Shown here piece after piece: positions 26,139 to 35,925 of a stretch of 47,988 bases of DNA. A program made the translations under genes and the position numbers. The DNA lies in the NCBI GenBank assembly GCA_038329845.1, contig JBBQNJ010000034.1, positions 1 to 47,988 on the forward strand, given 5' to 3'. Below the pieces are notes generated by a model, which saw nothing but the letters and a program-made list of their open reading frames with translations, had not been told where the DNA came from and made no database searches. Every line of letters starts with the position of its first letter. Position 1 is the stretch's first letter. Source of the stretch: JBBQNJ01 sp038329845 (GTDB taxonomy: Bacteria > Planctomycetota > Phycisphaerae > Tepidisphaerales > Tepidisphaeraceae).

Positions 26139-26380
26139 GGCACCGCATCATAATGCCGGCACCCGATTCCGTAACCCCGGCCGCCGCGCCGGGGAAATCC
26201 GCGCAGGCCCCATCCACCTGCGAGATCGTCTGCTCGGCCAGGTCAAAACCGGTCTGCCCCGCGACGTTGTCGCCGCATGATCTGATCCCGACGACGCCTG
26301 TCCTTCCACGCCGACGACCAAACTACCGGCCGGTTTTCCCTTGGAGTAATCGACGAGAGGCGGGTAAGCTCACTCGGCGT

Positions 26381-26863
26381 ATGGAACAGGTTCTCCCGCC
26401 GCAGACCCTGCAAGGCGCTCGATTCGAGCCGCCGGTCGTTCGCCAATTCACGGTGTTCCTCGAGAACAAGGTCGGTCGCCTGGGGATGCTGCTGCGGTCC
26501 CTGGAGGAGGGTTCGGGGCGGATCGTCGCCTTGAGCCTCGAGGAATCGGGCGATTCGGCACTGGTCCGGCTGATCTGCGCCCATTCGGAATTCGGGCGTG
26601 AGCTGCTTCGCACCGCCGGGTTCACGTTTACCGAATCGGAACTGCTTGCGGTGGTTCTGCCCAAGCGATCGCGCCAGCCCCTGATGGCGATCTGCTCGGC
26701 TCTTCTCGCGGCGGAAATCAACATCCACTACGCCTACCCCCTGCTCCTGCGCAAGCGCGGTCCGGCGATGGCCCTGTTCATCGACGACACCGTTCTCGGT
26801 TCGCAACTGCTGATCAAAAAGAGCTTCACCCTCCTGGCTGAAAGCGACCTCACCGAAACCTGA
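26381..26863 (+). CDS. ACT-domain protein (acetolactate-synthase-small-subunit-like)
   Basis: A 160-residue protein with two ACT-like repeats. Repeat one starts RQFTVFLENKVGRLGMLLRSL (about residues 21-41), close to the start of IlvH and other amino-acid-binding ACT domains. Repeat two starts PLMAICSALLAAEINIHYAYPLL. No enzyme domain is attached, so it is either a regulatory subunit or a stand-alone amino-acid sensor. ATG 26381; the frame further upstream is non-conserved. Converges on the VWA gene with only 22 bases between stops. Confidence 0.75.
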   Translation: MEQVLPPQTLQGARFEPPVVRQFTVFLENKVGRLGMLLRSLEEGSGRIVALSLEESGDSALVRLICAHSEFGRELLRTAGFTFTESELLAVVLPKRSRQPLMAICSALLAAEINIHYAYPLLLRKRGPAMALFIDDTVLGSQLLIKKSFTLLAESDLTET

Positions 26864-26885
26864 TCCCGTTTTTCCCTCCACAACA

Positions 26886-29534
26886 CTACGGAAGTCCGAT
26901 CCGCTTGCGCAAGGCCCATTCCGCGCACAAGGCGGCGGCGATGAAGGCGTAGAGATAGGGACTGTCCCACAACCGGGTTTCGACCGCCGCCGCCTCGGCA
27001 CCGGCAGACTCTTCCAGAAGCTCGGGAAGCCGCTGAAGGTCCGACAAATCGATCCCCGAACCCCCCGAGCCGCGGACCAGCGATTCCAAATCATCCGCAC
27101 CCGAGACATTGGCCATTTCCCGTTGGTAGTCCGGCGACACCTCCAACGGCACCGTCGCCGTCGTCGCCTCGCCTCCGCCTTCGTCGGCCTCGAATCGCAC
27201 TTCGTATCGACCCGCCGCCAAGTCGCTCCAACTTCCCTGATAACACCCGGCCTGTACGTCCGCCGTGAGCGCCTCTCTTCGGACAATTTCCCCTTCGCGC
27301 ACCAACATCGCCCCACATCCCCGCCCGTCCGGATCGCCATCCAGCCACCGCGCCCGCAAACTCACCGGCTCGCCCGGTTGCCCCAGCAACGGCCGCACGT
27401 CCACCCGAAGCTCACCGCTGCCCCCCGCGTAAACGCGATCGGACCCATATCGAATCAAATCCAGCCAGAACCGCTCGGCGTCACGCTGCCCGCTGCCCCG
27501 CCATCTCCAAGTCTCTCCGGCGCCCATGAACAGCACATGTCCGGCACCCACCGGGTTATCCACCAGCACCGGCTGACGGGATTTACGCTCGATGAGAATC
27601 GGCTGCGCCGTCGGCTTCAGTGTCGGAAGAACCAGGAACCGAAAAAACGCCGGCAACTCGCTCCAGCGCCGATCCGATTCGACCGTCCCCTCGCCCCGCG
27701 GTGCCCCCGTCGACTCCATCCCCGCCGCACGCAGCCGGAACTTCGGCTCATCGCCCGGCCAGATGCGCCACGCAGCGCTCGTCCCCGCCGAATACGGCAG
27801 CAGCGCCGCCGATGCCGACCCCGATGCATATTCATCGAACACCCTCGCCGCGGCATCCACCGCCACAACCACCGCCAGCCCCCCCCGATCCGCCACGAGC
27901 CGGCGAATCGACTCCCATTGACTCGCCTTTAACGACCCGACTTCAACATCGAACAACATCACCACGTCATCGCCATGCCCCAGCGGATCCAACTCGCCGG
28001 ACCCGGCTTCATCCTCGTCCAGCATTCGCGCTTGAACCTCGACCCACGCCGACTCGGCCAGCGCGCTCTTCACCGCTTCAAACTCCCGCGAGGCGGTGAG
28101 CCCGATCATCAGCACTTTCAACCGATCGTTGCTCACTGCCAGCCCGCGGCGAACGGTGTTGTTCTCCAGCGTCGTCTCGCCGCTCGGATCGGCACACGCG
28201 ACGTCGATCCGCATCGACATCGCTCCCGATCCCGTCACGCGGATGGGCATCTCCACCGCCGTAGTTCGCTCATCGGCGACCGTGACCATTCGCGTCGCCG
28301 ATTCTTCGCCCACCGTCGCCGTTACCGACAGCGTCTGCCCGCGATAGCCCATCGCCCGGATCGATGCGGCGATGACGATCGTCTGGCCGCTGAACGCCGA
28401 CCGCGGTGCCGTCACCCGTGTGAACGACACATCCCGCACCGCCGCCGCCGCGCCGTCCCGGCGCGGCGCCACGTTGACCGTGAAGACCACCGGACCCGGC
28501 GGCGGCGCCGCCGCCTCGCGCCGCACCGCATCATCGTCGGTCACGATTCTGCCATCGGTAAGAACCACCGCCGCCCGCGGTGCCGCGCCGTCGCGCTGCC
28601 CGATTCTTCGCCGAATATCGGCCGCGAGATCGCTTCGGGTTCCATCCGCCGCAAAATGCCATCGCCCGGATTCTGGTTCGGGCGATTCCCGCGACTCAGC
28701 CCGGTCCTCACCGATCGGCGCGGCCATGACACGCTGCTTTGGCCCCAGCGCCTCGGCCAGTTGTCTCACCGCCGCCCGGGCCAGCTCGATTCGAGCCATC
28801 CCGCGAACCGCCTCGCATGCCTGGCGGACCGCGGGATTGCCTCGATACAGTTCCCGATCGGCCAGCGCCTGGGCATCGGCGATCGCCGCCGCGGCCCGCT
28901 CCAGCCGCTTGGGATAATCCCGGATCCATTCCCCACCGAAGTTTCCCAGATCGCTCAGCCGCTGCGACTGGGCATGGCGCGGCAATTTTCCGACTTCCCC
29001 GGCAATCGCCTTTCCCAGGGCCATCAATTCCGACAGCGCCGCCTGCACTCGCGCCGTCGCCGCCTCCATCCCGCGACCCGACAGCCGCGAGTAATCCAGA
29101 TCCGCCCGCAGCCGCACCACCCGCTCGCGCGCCGCCCCGAGCCGCTGGAGCCGCGGCGACAACACCGATTCAATCTGCGTCCGCATCCTCGGGGCGATCT
29201 TTCCCAACGCATCGGCCAGCGCCACAAGTTCGGCCTCGCTTCGTCCCGAATCCAGCACCGACATGCTCCGCGACGCATCCAGCAGGAACAAGACCTCGCC
29301 CACCGTCGCCTGATCCGCCGGACGCACCGCCACCGGCTTGAGCAGCGAGCCCCCCAGCGCCGCCAGCGCCAGTCCGCGCAGCCCCGGCAACACCCAGCGC
29401 CATCCCCGCGGACCGCCGGCAATCTGACGGCGGTACAACCCCGCCGATGCGACCAGCAACAGCAACAGTCCGCCCGCCACCAGCGGAAGTCGCTCGAGCG
29501 ACTGCCAGACGATCGCCGCCATCGCCACGCTCAT
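26886..29534 (-). CDS. Large membrane protein with VWA-like MIDAS, third gene of DUF58/BatA block
   Basis: An 882-residue inner-membrane protein. Two N-terminal helices (LPLVAGGLLLLLVASAGLY and a second near residue 45) are followed by VLFLLDASRSMS, a DxSxS metal-ion-dependent adhesion motif. A long extracytoplasmic part follows, including FTVNVAPRRDG and immunoglobulin-like beta segments, then a class-I-glutamine-amidotransferase-like region (VVMLFDVEVG, VLFMGAGETWRW), and a C-terminal helix (YLYAFIAAALCAEWAL). It resembles the large VWA proteins found beside BatA in planctomycetes; function unknown. ATG 29534 overlaps the BatA-like stop (ATGA). Confidence 0.75.
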   Translation of the reverse strand: MSVAMAAIVWQSLERLPLVAGGLLLLLVASAGLYRRQIAGGPRGWRWVLPGLRGLALAALGGSLLKPVAVRPADQATVGEVLFLLDASRSMSVLDSGRSEAELVALADALGKIAPRMRTQIESVLSPRLQRLGAARERVVRLRADLDYSRLSGRGMEAATARVQAALSELMALGKAIAGEVGKLPRHAQSQRLSDLGNFGGEWIRDYPKRLERAAAAIADAQALADRELYRGNPAVRQACEAVRGMARIELARAAVRQLAEALGPKQRVMAAPIGEDRAESRESPEPESGRWHFAADGTRSDLAADIRRRIGQRDGAAPRAAVVLTDGRIVTDDDAVRREAAAPPPGPVVFTVNVAPRRDGAAAAVRDVSFTRVTAPRSAFSGQTIVIAASIRAMGYRGQTLSVTATVGEESATRMVTVADERTTAVEMPIRVTGSGAMSMRIDVACADPSGETTLENNTVRRGLAVSNDRLKVLMIGLTASREFEAVKSALAESAWVEVQARMLDEDEAGSGELDPLGHGDDVVMLFDVEVGSLKASQWESIRRLVADRGGLAVVVAVDAAARVFDEYASGSASAALLPYSAGTSAAWRIWPGDEPKFRLRAAGMESTGAPRGEGTVESDRRWSELPAFFRFLVLPTLKPTAQPILIERKSRQPVLVDNPVGAGHVLFMGAGETWRWRGSGQRDAERFWLDLIRYGSDRVYAGGSGELRVDVRPLLGQPGEPVSLRARWLDGDPDGRGCGAMLVREGEIVRREALTADVQAGCYQGSWSDLAAGRYEVRFEADEGGGEATTATVPLEVSPDYQREMANVSGADDLESLVRGSGGSGIDLSDLQRLPELLEESAGAEAAAVETRLWDSPYLYAFIAAALCAEWALRKRIGLP

Positions 29535-31759
29535 CGCGGTGCCTCCGGCACGATCGCCGCCGCCGGTTCGCCGGTCCACCGCCGCGCCAGCGCCAGCTCA
29601 CCGATCAGCAGCGCCGCCACCAACCCCAACGCCGCCGGCCAAAGCTCGCGCACCCGCCGGGAACTCGCCGTCGCCTCGGCGATCGCCCGTGGCTCGGTGA
29701 GGTCGATCCGCATCATCCCCAACTCGCTGATCAGCGTGTCCCATCGGCCCGGGGTCAGCGCCGTCAGGTCCGACTCCTCCCTCGTCGCCGCCAGCACGAA
29801 CTGTAACGTCGTTCGATCGCCGATCCGAAGCGTGTAGCGCCCGGGCATCCACGTCCGCATCGAGCGGATTTCCGCTTCCCCGCCCAGTTTCGTGATTTCC
29901 AGATCCTTCACTTCCCGACCGTCCGGAAGATAGAGCCGCGCCCGCTCGATCGGCCCCGGCAGCACCGCCCGCAGCTCCTCTCCCGGCCGGAGATTGCGAT
30001 TGGGCAGCGCCCCGTCCGCCAGATATCGCACCGCCGATTGCAACATCGGAAGATAAAACCCGCCCAGCGGCAGCCCCGTCCAGTCGCCGTCCAGCGACGT
30101 CGTCATCAACAGCACCCGCCCCGATCCAAACGATCCTTCGATGAGAAACGGCTCTTTGCCGACATACGAACCGAGAACCCGCGCCGCCCGCCGCGGCGAC
30201 GCGGCGAAATGTCGCCGGATCAACGCCCGCGGCAGAGCGTCGGCGCGCCCCCGGACGAACGAAAACACCGGGTGGTCCAGGTCCAGCTCCCCGATCGTCG
30301 TCGGCACCGCATCGGCACTGGTCGCGGCCCCCAACGTCGCGGGCATGATCCCCGCGCCGTCGCGAACGAGTAGGGCGTTGTAATTCTCCACCCGTGAAAG
30401 GTTGCCCGGCGCGATCAACAGCCCGCCGCCCTCATAGACGAACCGCTCGAGCGACTTCGCCTGCGACGCGGTGATCTGCGCCACGTTCGCCAGGATCACC
30501 ACCTGCTCGTCCTTGCGATCCACCTCTCGCCACGCCGACGCCGCCAGAGTCTTCACCACCGCCGGATCGCGCCCTTTGGCTTGGTGCGCCGCCGCAAACG
30601 GCGTCAGCGCCATCTTCGCAAAATCACGATCGCCCGCCTCCTCCCCGGGCCGCTCGTCTCCGCGGATGATCAACACCCGAATCGGCTTGATCACCTCGAC
30701 CGCCCGCTCCATCCGGTCGTCGCTTGCCAGCGCCCCCGCCTCGATCCGCGCCCCCAGCACCTTCGAGCCGGCCTCTCCAATTCTCACTTGCGCCCGAACC
30801 GTCACCGATTCGCCCGCCTCGAGGTTCAAGCTCGAAGCGCTCCGCGGCACCGGACGATCCTGCGCCTGCCACGACAGCGGAATCCCCCGCCGCGGCCCTG
30901 AGCCGTAATTGCGGATGCGCGCCTCGACCTCGATCGGTTGATCGACAATCGCCGGCGGATTCAGCACCGCCAGCGACTCGATCCCCACGTTCTGCTCGGC
31001 ATCATGCCCGATCGGATAGACGAACAGCGCCGCCTCGCGCCCATCGAGCCCGGTGAGCCGGCGGCGAATCTCCGCCGTCGTAGCCACATCCATGCCCGCC
31101 CAATTCGACGCCTGGTGATCAACCACCAGGTGGATTTCCCGCCGCCCCGGGCCCAGCCGCTCCAATACCCCCAGTGCCTGATCAAGCCCCCTTGCCACAT
31201 CCGCCCGGTCGCTCGAGGCCGTCAGTCGCGACAGGCGCTGCGCCACGGCCGAATGATCGCTCGTGGCGATCGGTTCGCCGCCGCCGAACCCCTCAGCCGC
31301 TTCGCCTCGTGGCAAGTCCTCTGCCGGTGCCGCCCCGATCGGGATCAGCACCGCGCGGTCGCCCGCGCGGCAGGTGGACAGGATCTCCAGCCCCGCCGCC
31401 CGGGCCCACTCCATTCGCGGCCGGCCCTGCTCGGCGATTGCCATGCTCCCCGAGCAGTCGATCACGATCGCCACGGTCATCGGCCCGGCGTTGGCGTCCG
31501 CGCTGGCCGCGCCCCGCCGATTCGCCGCCACCGGACGCGCCAACGCCACCGCCAGCATCGTCAGAATCCCCATCCGAAGTCCCAGCAGCACCCATTGCTT
31601 GATCCGCGCTGCATGCATCGGCCGGGCTGATGCCTCCTCCAGAAACATCATCGCCGCCCAATCCACGCGCCGATGACGTGCCCGGCTCAGCAGATGCAGC
31701 GCCAGAGGCAGCGCCGCGGCCCCGATCCCCGCCAGCATGGCCGCGTTGAGAAACATCAT
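29531..31759 (-). CDS. BatA-like VWA membrane protein
   Basis: A 742-residue protein with N-terminal BatA helices (FLNAAMLAGIGAAALPLALHLL and VLLGLRMGILTMLAVALA), then a VWA domain with an intact MIDAS (AIVIDCSGSMA, near residue 90). The middle holds an Ig-like segment, GIPLSWQAQDRPV, and a GATase-like stretch (FVYEGGGLLIAPGN). A C-terminal helix is followed by a short tail. BatA-type proteins act with MoxR AAA ATPases in envelope stress or chaperone-like roles. It starts at ATG 31759 inside the DUF58 stop (ATGA) and ends overlapping the next gene, giving tight coupling of all three. Confidence 0.85.
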   Translation of the reverse strand: MMFLNAAMLAGIGAAALPLALHLLSRARHRRVDWAAMMFLEEASARPMHAARIKQWVLLGLRMGILTMLAVALARPVAANRRGAASADANAGPMTVAIVIDCSGSMAIAEQGRPRMEWARAAGLEILSTCRAGDRAVLIPIGAAPAEDLPRGEAAEGFGGGEPIATSDHSAVAQRLSRLTASSDRADVARGLDQALGVLERLGPGRREIHLVVDHQASNWAGMDVATTAEIRRRLTGLDGREAALFVYPIGHDAEQNVGIESLAVLNPPAIVDQPIEVEARIRNYGSGPRRGIPLSWQAQDRPVPRSASSLNLEAGESVTVRAQVRIGEAGSKVLGARIEAGALASDDRMERAVEVIKPIRVLIIRGDERPGEEAGDRDFAKMALTPFAAAHQAKGRDPAVVKTLAASAWREVDRKDEQVVILANVAQITASQAKSLERFVYEGGGLLIAPGNLSRVENYNALLVRDGAGIMPATLGAATSADAVPTTIGELDLDHPVFSFVRGRADALPRALIRRHFAASPRRAARVLGSYVGKEPFLIEGSFGSGRVLLMTTSLDGDWTGLPLGGFYLPMLQSAVRYLADGALPNRNLRPGEELRAVLPGPIERARLYLPDGREVKDLEITKLGGEAEIRSMRTWMPGRYTLRIGDRTTLQFVLAATREESDLTALTPGRWDTLISELGMMRIDLTEPRAIAEATASSRRVRELWPAALGLVAALLIGELALARRWTGEPAAAIVPEAPR

Positions 31760-32694
31760 GCCGAACCCGCCCGTCGAAGCAGCAACTGGCTCATCGAATC
31801 CACCAGCGGCTCGTCCGTGATCAACCGGTGATGCTCGATCGACAAACCCCCGCATACCGACGCCACGTCCGAAAGGTGCCGGCCCAGCCGTGCCAGATAG
31901 CCGCGCCGAACCAGCCCCGCTTCGCTCAGCGAAGCTCGTTCCCCCTCCATCCCGTCGAAACGCATCCACGAGCCGAACGGAAACTCGATCTCATCGCGGT
32001 GCAGCATCCGCATCACGATCACCTCGTGGCGATCATGGCGCAAATGCGCCAGCCCGCTGCGCAGCTCGGTCAGCGGCTGCAACAGGTCCGACACCACGAT
32101 CACCAACCCGCGCCGATCCAGCCGTTCCGACGTTTCGTGCATCGCCCGCGAGGGATCGCCCCTGCCCCCGGCCCCGGCCCGTTCCAGCAGGTCGATCACC
32201 CGCGCCAATTGTCCCGGACCCGACCGCGGCGCCAGCCATTGCCGCATCCCCGAATCGAATAGCCCCAATCCCACGCTCTCGGTCCGAGCCAGCATCAGAT
32301 ACGCCAGCGCCGCCGTCAGCCGACCGGCATAGTCGAACTTCGACCCGCCGCCCCGCCCGCCGCCCCCGGAACCCCCAGCCCCGCCACCGCCGCCCGCCGC
32401 GCCATACCCCATCGACCCGCTGCAATCCAGCAGCAACACGCAGCGCAGATTCGTCTCCTCATCATATTCCTTGATGTACGGACGATCCGTCCGTGCCAAC
32501 ACCCGCCAATCGAGCCGGCGCGGCTCATCCCCCGGGGCGTACAACCGATGCTGCCGGAACTCGATGCTCGCCCCCCGCACCGGGCTACGATTCGATCCCA
32601 GCGTGTTTCCCTCAACCACACTTCGCGCCGACAACTGAAGCTGGTTCAGCCGCTCCACCAGTTCCGGCGACAAAAATCGACTCACCCCGCTCAT
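31756..32694 (-). CDS. DUF58 protein with VWA motif
   Basis: A 312-residue cytoplasmic protein of the DUF58 family, usually found between moxR and batA. It has the family signature EFRQHRLYAPGDEPRRLDWRVLARTDRPYIKEYDEETN in residues 46-83 (given in parts: FRQHRLYAPGDEPRRLDW, then YIKEYDEETN), followed by CVLLLDCSGSMGYG with a DxSxS MIDAS. Directly after the MIDAS there is an unusual Gly-rich insertion of about 20 residues. ATG 32694 is the first gene of the coupled block. No moxR lies upstream: the neighbour is neuC, 124 bases away on the same strand. Confidence 0.9.
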   Translation of the reverse strand: MSGVSRFLSPELVERLNQLQLSARSVVEGNTLGSNRSPVRGASIEFRQHRLYAPGDEPRRLDWRVLARTDRPYIKEYDEETNLRCVLLLDCSGSMGYGAAGGGGGAGGSGGGGRGGGSKFDYAGRLTAALAYLMLARTESVGLGLFDSGMRQWLAPRSGPGQLARVIDLLERAGAGGRGDPSRAMHETSERLDRRGLVIVVSDLLQPLTELRSGLAHLRHDRHEVIVMRMLHRDEIEFPFGSWMRFDGMEGERASLSEAGLVRRGYLARLGRHLSDVASVCGGLSIEHHRLITDEPLVDSMSQLLLRRAGSA

Positions 32695-32818
32695 CCGTCA
32701 AAGCGTAAACGTCCCACCCCGCAACCGCCAGCGTGACGGCGGAGGGGATGAGAAGGCGAGGGTCCGGGGCGAGAGGGGACTCGCTGGTGGGATGTGACGG
32801 TCTGGCGCGGGGACCGAA

Positions 32819-33961
32819 TCAATACGCGATCAGCTTTCGACGCAGGCGGTCGGTCAGATCCAGCGCGGCCAAGGCCCGGGCGATCTTGGCACCAGCGCCC
32901 GCGCCGCCGTAGACGTTAATGATCCGCCCCCGATGCCGAGCGAGACGGACTCGGCGCAGCAGCGCGGTCAATCGTGTCGAGTCATATCCCACATGCGCCG
33001 TGTTGCCGCTGCGCTGGCGGCCCTGCTGGCGCGGGCCAATGTCCACCACCGGCGTGGAAAAACTGGCGGCCTCGATAATCCCCGACGAAGAGTTTCCGAC
33101 CATCACCGCCGCCTCGCGCATCAGCCCCAGATACACATCGCGGCAGACGTTGTCGAACGTCTCGCCGGCGATGTCCGAATCGTCCCACGCCGCGCGGATG
33201 CCGGCGCTGCCGGGGTCGCTGTTCGGCTGGATGATCACAATCCGCTCGAATCCGGCGGCACGGATGGATCGCAAGACCAGGCGGGCGCGGCGTCGCTCGA
33301 GTTGATCGTCCGGACCGGCCGGGTGAAGCACCAGCAACGCGAATTCGCCCGCCGCCAAGGGAATCCGCCGAATCAGTTCGCCGCGAGGCATCGCCGATTG
33401 TCTCAGGCCGTCGATCCCCGGCGCGCCGACCGGGCGGATCCGCCACGCCTGTTCGCCCAGCTTTCGGATTCGCGCTGCGCTTTGATCGGTCGCCGGGAAA
33501 TGGACATGGGCGAGCTTGGTGATCGCGTGGCGAAGCGAATCATCCACCTGTCCCATCGCGCGATCCCCGCCATGAACGTGCGCGACGATCCTGCCCGACA
33601 AGCATCCGGCCACAGCGCCGGCGAACGCCTCGACGCGATCGCCCACGACCAGCACGATGTCCGGATCGAGCTTCGACAACGACTTGGCGATCGACGTGAT
33701 CGCCCGCCCGGTAGCGCGGGCCGTGGCGGCGGGCGACGAGTCGGTCAGGTCCCATCGAGCCGTGGCGTCGGGAGCAAAACCTTCGCGGCGCATCTCGTCG
33801 ATCGTTCGCCCGTGTTGGCGGCTGAGATGAGCGCCGGTGGCGAGGATTTGCAGCTTCAGCCGCGGATGGGCGCGGATCGCCTCGAGCGTCGAGCGCATCA
33901 AGCCGTATTCGGCGCGGGTTCCCGTAATGAAGCAGATGCGGCGAAGACGGGTTGCGGCCAC
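32819..33961 (-). CDS. neuC: UDP-N-acetylglucosamine 2-epimerase, hydrolysing (NeuC-like)
   Basis: NeuC converts UDP-GlcNAc to ManNAc and UDP, the first step of sialic acid synthesis; LegG does the matching step on UDP-diNAcBac. The 380-residue GT-B-fold protein starts ICFITGTRAEYGLM and has VVGDRVEAFA, AHVHGGD, VGAPGID and VMVGNSSSGIIEA, which line the UDP site. Sequence alone does not separate NeuC from LegG. It is the last gene of the operon, 52 bases after neuB. Confidence 0.92.
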   Translation of the reverse strand: MAATRLRRICFITGTRAEYGLMRSTLEAIRAHPRLKLQILATGAHLSRQHGRTIDEMRREGFAPDATARWDLTDSSPAATARATGRAITSIAKSLSKLDPDIVLVVGDRVEAFAGAVAGCLSGRIVAHVHGGDRAMGQVDDSLRHAITKLAHVHFPATDQSAARIRKLGEQAWRIRPVGAPGIDGLRQSAMPRGELIRRIPLAAGEFALLVLHPAGPDDQLERRRARLVLRSIRAAGFERIVIIQPNSDPGSAGIRAAWDDSDIAGETFDNVCRDVYLGLMREAAVMVGNSSSGIIEAASFSTPVVDIGPRQQGRQRSGNTAHVGYDSTRLTALLRRVRLARHRGRIINVYGGAGAGAKIARALAALDLTDRLRRKLIAY

Positions 33962-34013
33962 GGCGAAAACTCCGGTCCGGCGGTGCGATTGAATCTGTCC
34001 CTTCGGCGCGCTC

Positions 34014-35084
34014 TCACGCGGCGGCGACGACGGTGAACATGTCCCAGTCCAGCAATTCTCCGGCGGCGATGGCCCGGTTCACTCGCCGGCCCGCCACGTC
34101 CTCCAGTCGCGAAGCGCAGATGCCCGTGCCGGGCCGGCGCACGGTGATGCGATCGGCCGAAAGCACATCCCCGGGATTCAAGTCCATCGCGCTGCACAGG
34201 CTTTGACGGCTGACGCGCCGCACGTCGTGCTCGGCGGGCAGCACATGCTTGCCGCCGCGGCCGCGCAGGCGCTCGGCCATGCGAACTTGGCGGACGTACG
34301 CCGCGAACTCCTCGGGATCGCTGCTGGCGGCGTGATCGGGTCCGGCGGCGGCGCGATCGTGGGTCAGATGGCGTTCCAGCATTACCGCACCGGCCACGAC
34401 GGCCAACGCGCCGCTGAGTGATCCGCACACATGGTCTGAAAACCCCACCGGCAGACCGAATGCCTCGCGCAGTTCACCGATCCAGCAAAGATTGGCATCG
34501 TCAAGCGCCGCCGGATAACTGCTGGTGCAATGCATCAGGATCGCCGTGGTGCCCCACGACCGCAGCCATTCGACGCAGGTTCGCACTTCGCCGATCGTCG
34601 CGGCGCCGGTCGAGACGATCATCGGTCGCCGCAGCGTCGCAGCGCGTTCCAGCAAGACGCGGTTGACCACATCCGGTGAGGCGATCTTGATCGCCGGCAG
34701 CTTTAGCCGCCCGGCCGTCGCCACATCCCGCGGCGAAAACGGCGTGGCCAGCGGAACCATCCCTTCCTCCCGGATCGCCGCGACGATCCGCACCAGCGAG
34801 CCGACATCCAGCTCATAACGCCGCAGCATTTCCACCGCGCTCGCCTCCCGGCAGCCCCGCTGCTGGTATCCCGCAAAGTCACAGGATGGATGCATCAGGG
34901 CATCGGCGCTGAACAATTGCAGCTTCACCGCGTCGGCCCCGGCAAGCGATGCAGCGCGGACCAGCTCCAGCGCCCGCCGAAGCGATCCATCGTGGTTTAC
35001 CCCGATCTCGGCGATGATGAACACCGGCGCAGCCGCCCCAATTTCCCGGCCCGCAATTGTCGTGATCGAATGGTTATTCTTCAT
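34014..35084 (-). CDS. neuB: N-acetylneuraminate (nonulosonic acid) synthase
   Basis: NeuB condenses phosphoenolpyruvate with ManNAc (or a relative) to give a nine-carbon acid. The 356-residue protein has the barrel strands FIIAEIGVNHDGSL, GADAVKLQLF, PAIKIASPDV, STGAATIGEV, MHCTSSYPA and GFSDHV, ending with a SAF (antifreeze-like) domain (about residues 290-350, LNPGDVLSADRITVRRPG). ATG 35084 with a GGATGAG stretch upstream; the longer frame is non-conserved. NeuB, LegI and PseI share this fold, so the exact sugar is open. Confidence 0.93.
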   Translation of the reverse strand: MKNNHSITTIAGREIGAAAPVFIIAEIGVNHDGSLRRALELVRAASLAGADAVKLQLFSADALMHPSCDFAGYQQRGCREASAVEMLRRYELDVGSLVRIVAAIREEGMVPLATPFSPRDVATAGRLKLPAIKIASPDVVNRVLLERAATLRRPMIVSTGAATIGEVRTCVEWLRSWGTTAILMHCTSSYPAALDDANLCWIGELREAFGLPVGFSDHVCGSLSGALAVVAGAVMLERHLTHDRAAAGPDHAASSDPEEFAAYVRQVRMAERLRGRGGKHVLPAEHDVRRVSRQSLCSAMDLNPGDVLSADRITVRRPGTGICASRLEDVAGRRVNRAIAAGELLDWDMFTVVAAA

Positions 35085-35160
35085 CGTCTCATCCGCCGAG
35101 AAATCCGCTGAGAGATCAACCCCACCACCCCCCGCCCCTCCGTGGCTCCGTGTCCCGCTC

Positions 35161-35913
35161 CTAACAATCACTTAACGGCAATCGGCGCTCGCTGCCGGAG
35201 GGCGTTAAGGCCCGTTTTTCGCGCAGGATTGCCTCGGCGAGGTACAAATCGCGCAGGTGGTCAATTTCCACGGTCTGCCCGATTTCCGTTCGGATGCCGC
35301 GGCGATCATCGCCGAAAAATGCATGCGGATCGTCCGGCGACGTTTCCCCGCGGAGCATTGACCCGCGCGACACCGCGACCACAGCGCCATCATGTAGAAA
35401 CAGCTCTTCTAAATCCTGTCGCCGATGGACGCTGCCCGGGCGCAAGGCCACGGCGCGATCGGCTTCCAGCCGGCACATCCACCCCGGATGCCACTTGCCC
35501 ACCGGGCAAAAACTTCGCACCGAATCGCAACCGCTCTGTTCCAGCAGCGCCACGGCCCGATCGATCACGCCGTCGCCGCGAACCGGGACGTTGCCGTACA
35601 GCACGACCAGGGCGTCGAATCGTTCCCCGCCCGAACGCTCGGTTTCATGCAACGCATGCAACATCGCGTCCTGCACGCTCGCGTCCGGCCCGCATAAGTG
35701 CGACGGCCGTTCGATCGTCGCCAGATGCGCTTCATCCGCCAGCCGCAACACCGCCGGCGAATCCGATGAAACGACCACATGATCCAGCCGGCGCGCCGAG
35801 CGGGCATGACCGAACGTATAGGCGATGACCGGCTCGCCCAGCAGCGGGCGAAGATGTTTCTCGGGCAGCCCGACGCTGCCGGCGCGGGCGAGGATCACTC
35901 CCAGGGTCTTCAT
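35161..35913 (-). CDS. neuA: CMP-sialic acid synthetase family cytidylyltransferase
   Basis: NeuA activates the nonulosonic acid with CTP. The 250-residue protein has the signature ILARAGSVGLPEKHLRPLLG (the R-x-G-S-x-G-x-P-x-K loop), VVVSSDSP, RPSHLCGPDASVQDAM, and YGNVPVRGDGVID in place of the usual QPT-x-P-x-R strand. It ends EIDHLRDLYLAEAIL, which carries the ligands of the second metal site. ATG 35913 is taken over the GTG at 35916. It starts 12 bases after the fusion gene and ends 76 bases before neuB. Confidence 0.85.
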   Translation of the reverse strand: MKTLGVILARAGSVGLPEKHLRPLLGEPVIAYTFGHARSARRLDHVVVSSDSPAVLRLADEAHLATIERPSHLCGPDASVQDAMLHALHETERSGGERFDALVVLYGNVPVRGDGVIDRAVALLEQSGCDSVRSFCPVGKWHPGWMCRLEADRAVALRPGSVHRRQDLEELFLHDGAVVAVSRGSMLRGETSPDDPHAFFGDDRRGIRTEIGQTVEIDHLRDLYLAEAILREKRALTPSGSERRLPLSDC

Positions 35914-35925
35914 CACTGGCTCTCT

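Noticed and set aside
23988..26153. 721-residue plus-strand frame opposite the Cache-PAS-DUF294 gene
   Set aside because: His/Arg/Pro-rich composition and no motif; the minus strand carries recognised domains over the whole length.
27975..29837. 620-residue plus-strand frame opposite the VWA gene
   Set aside because: Arg/His/Pro-rich shadow without domains.
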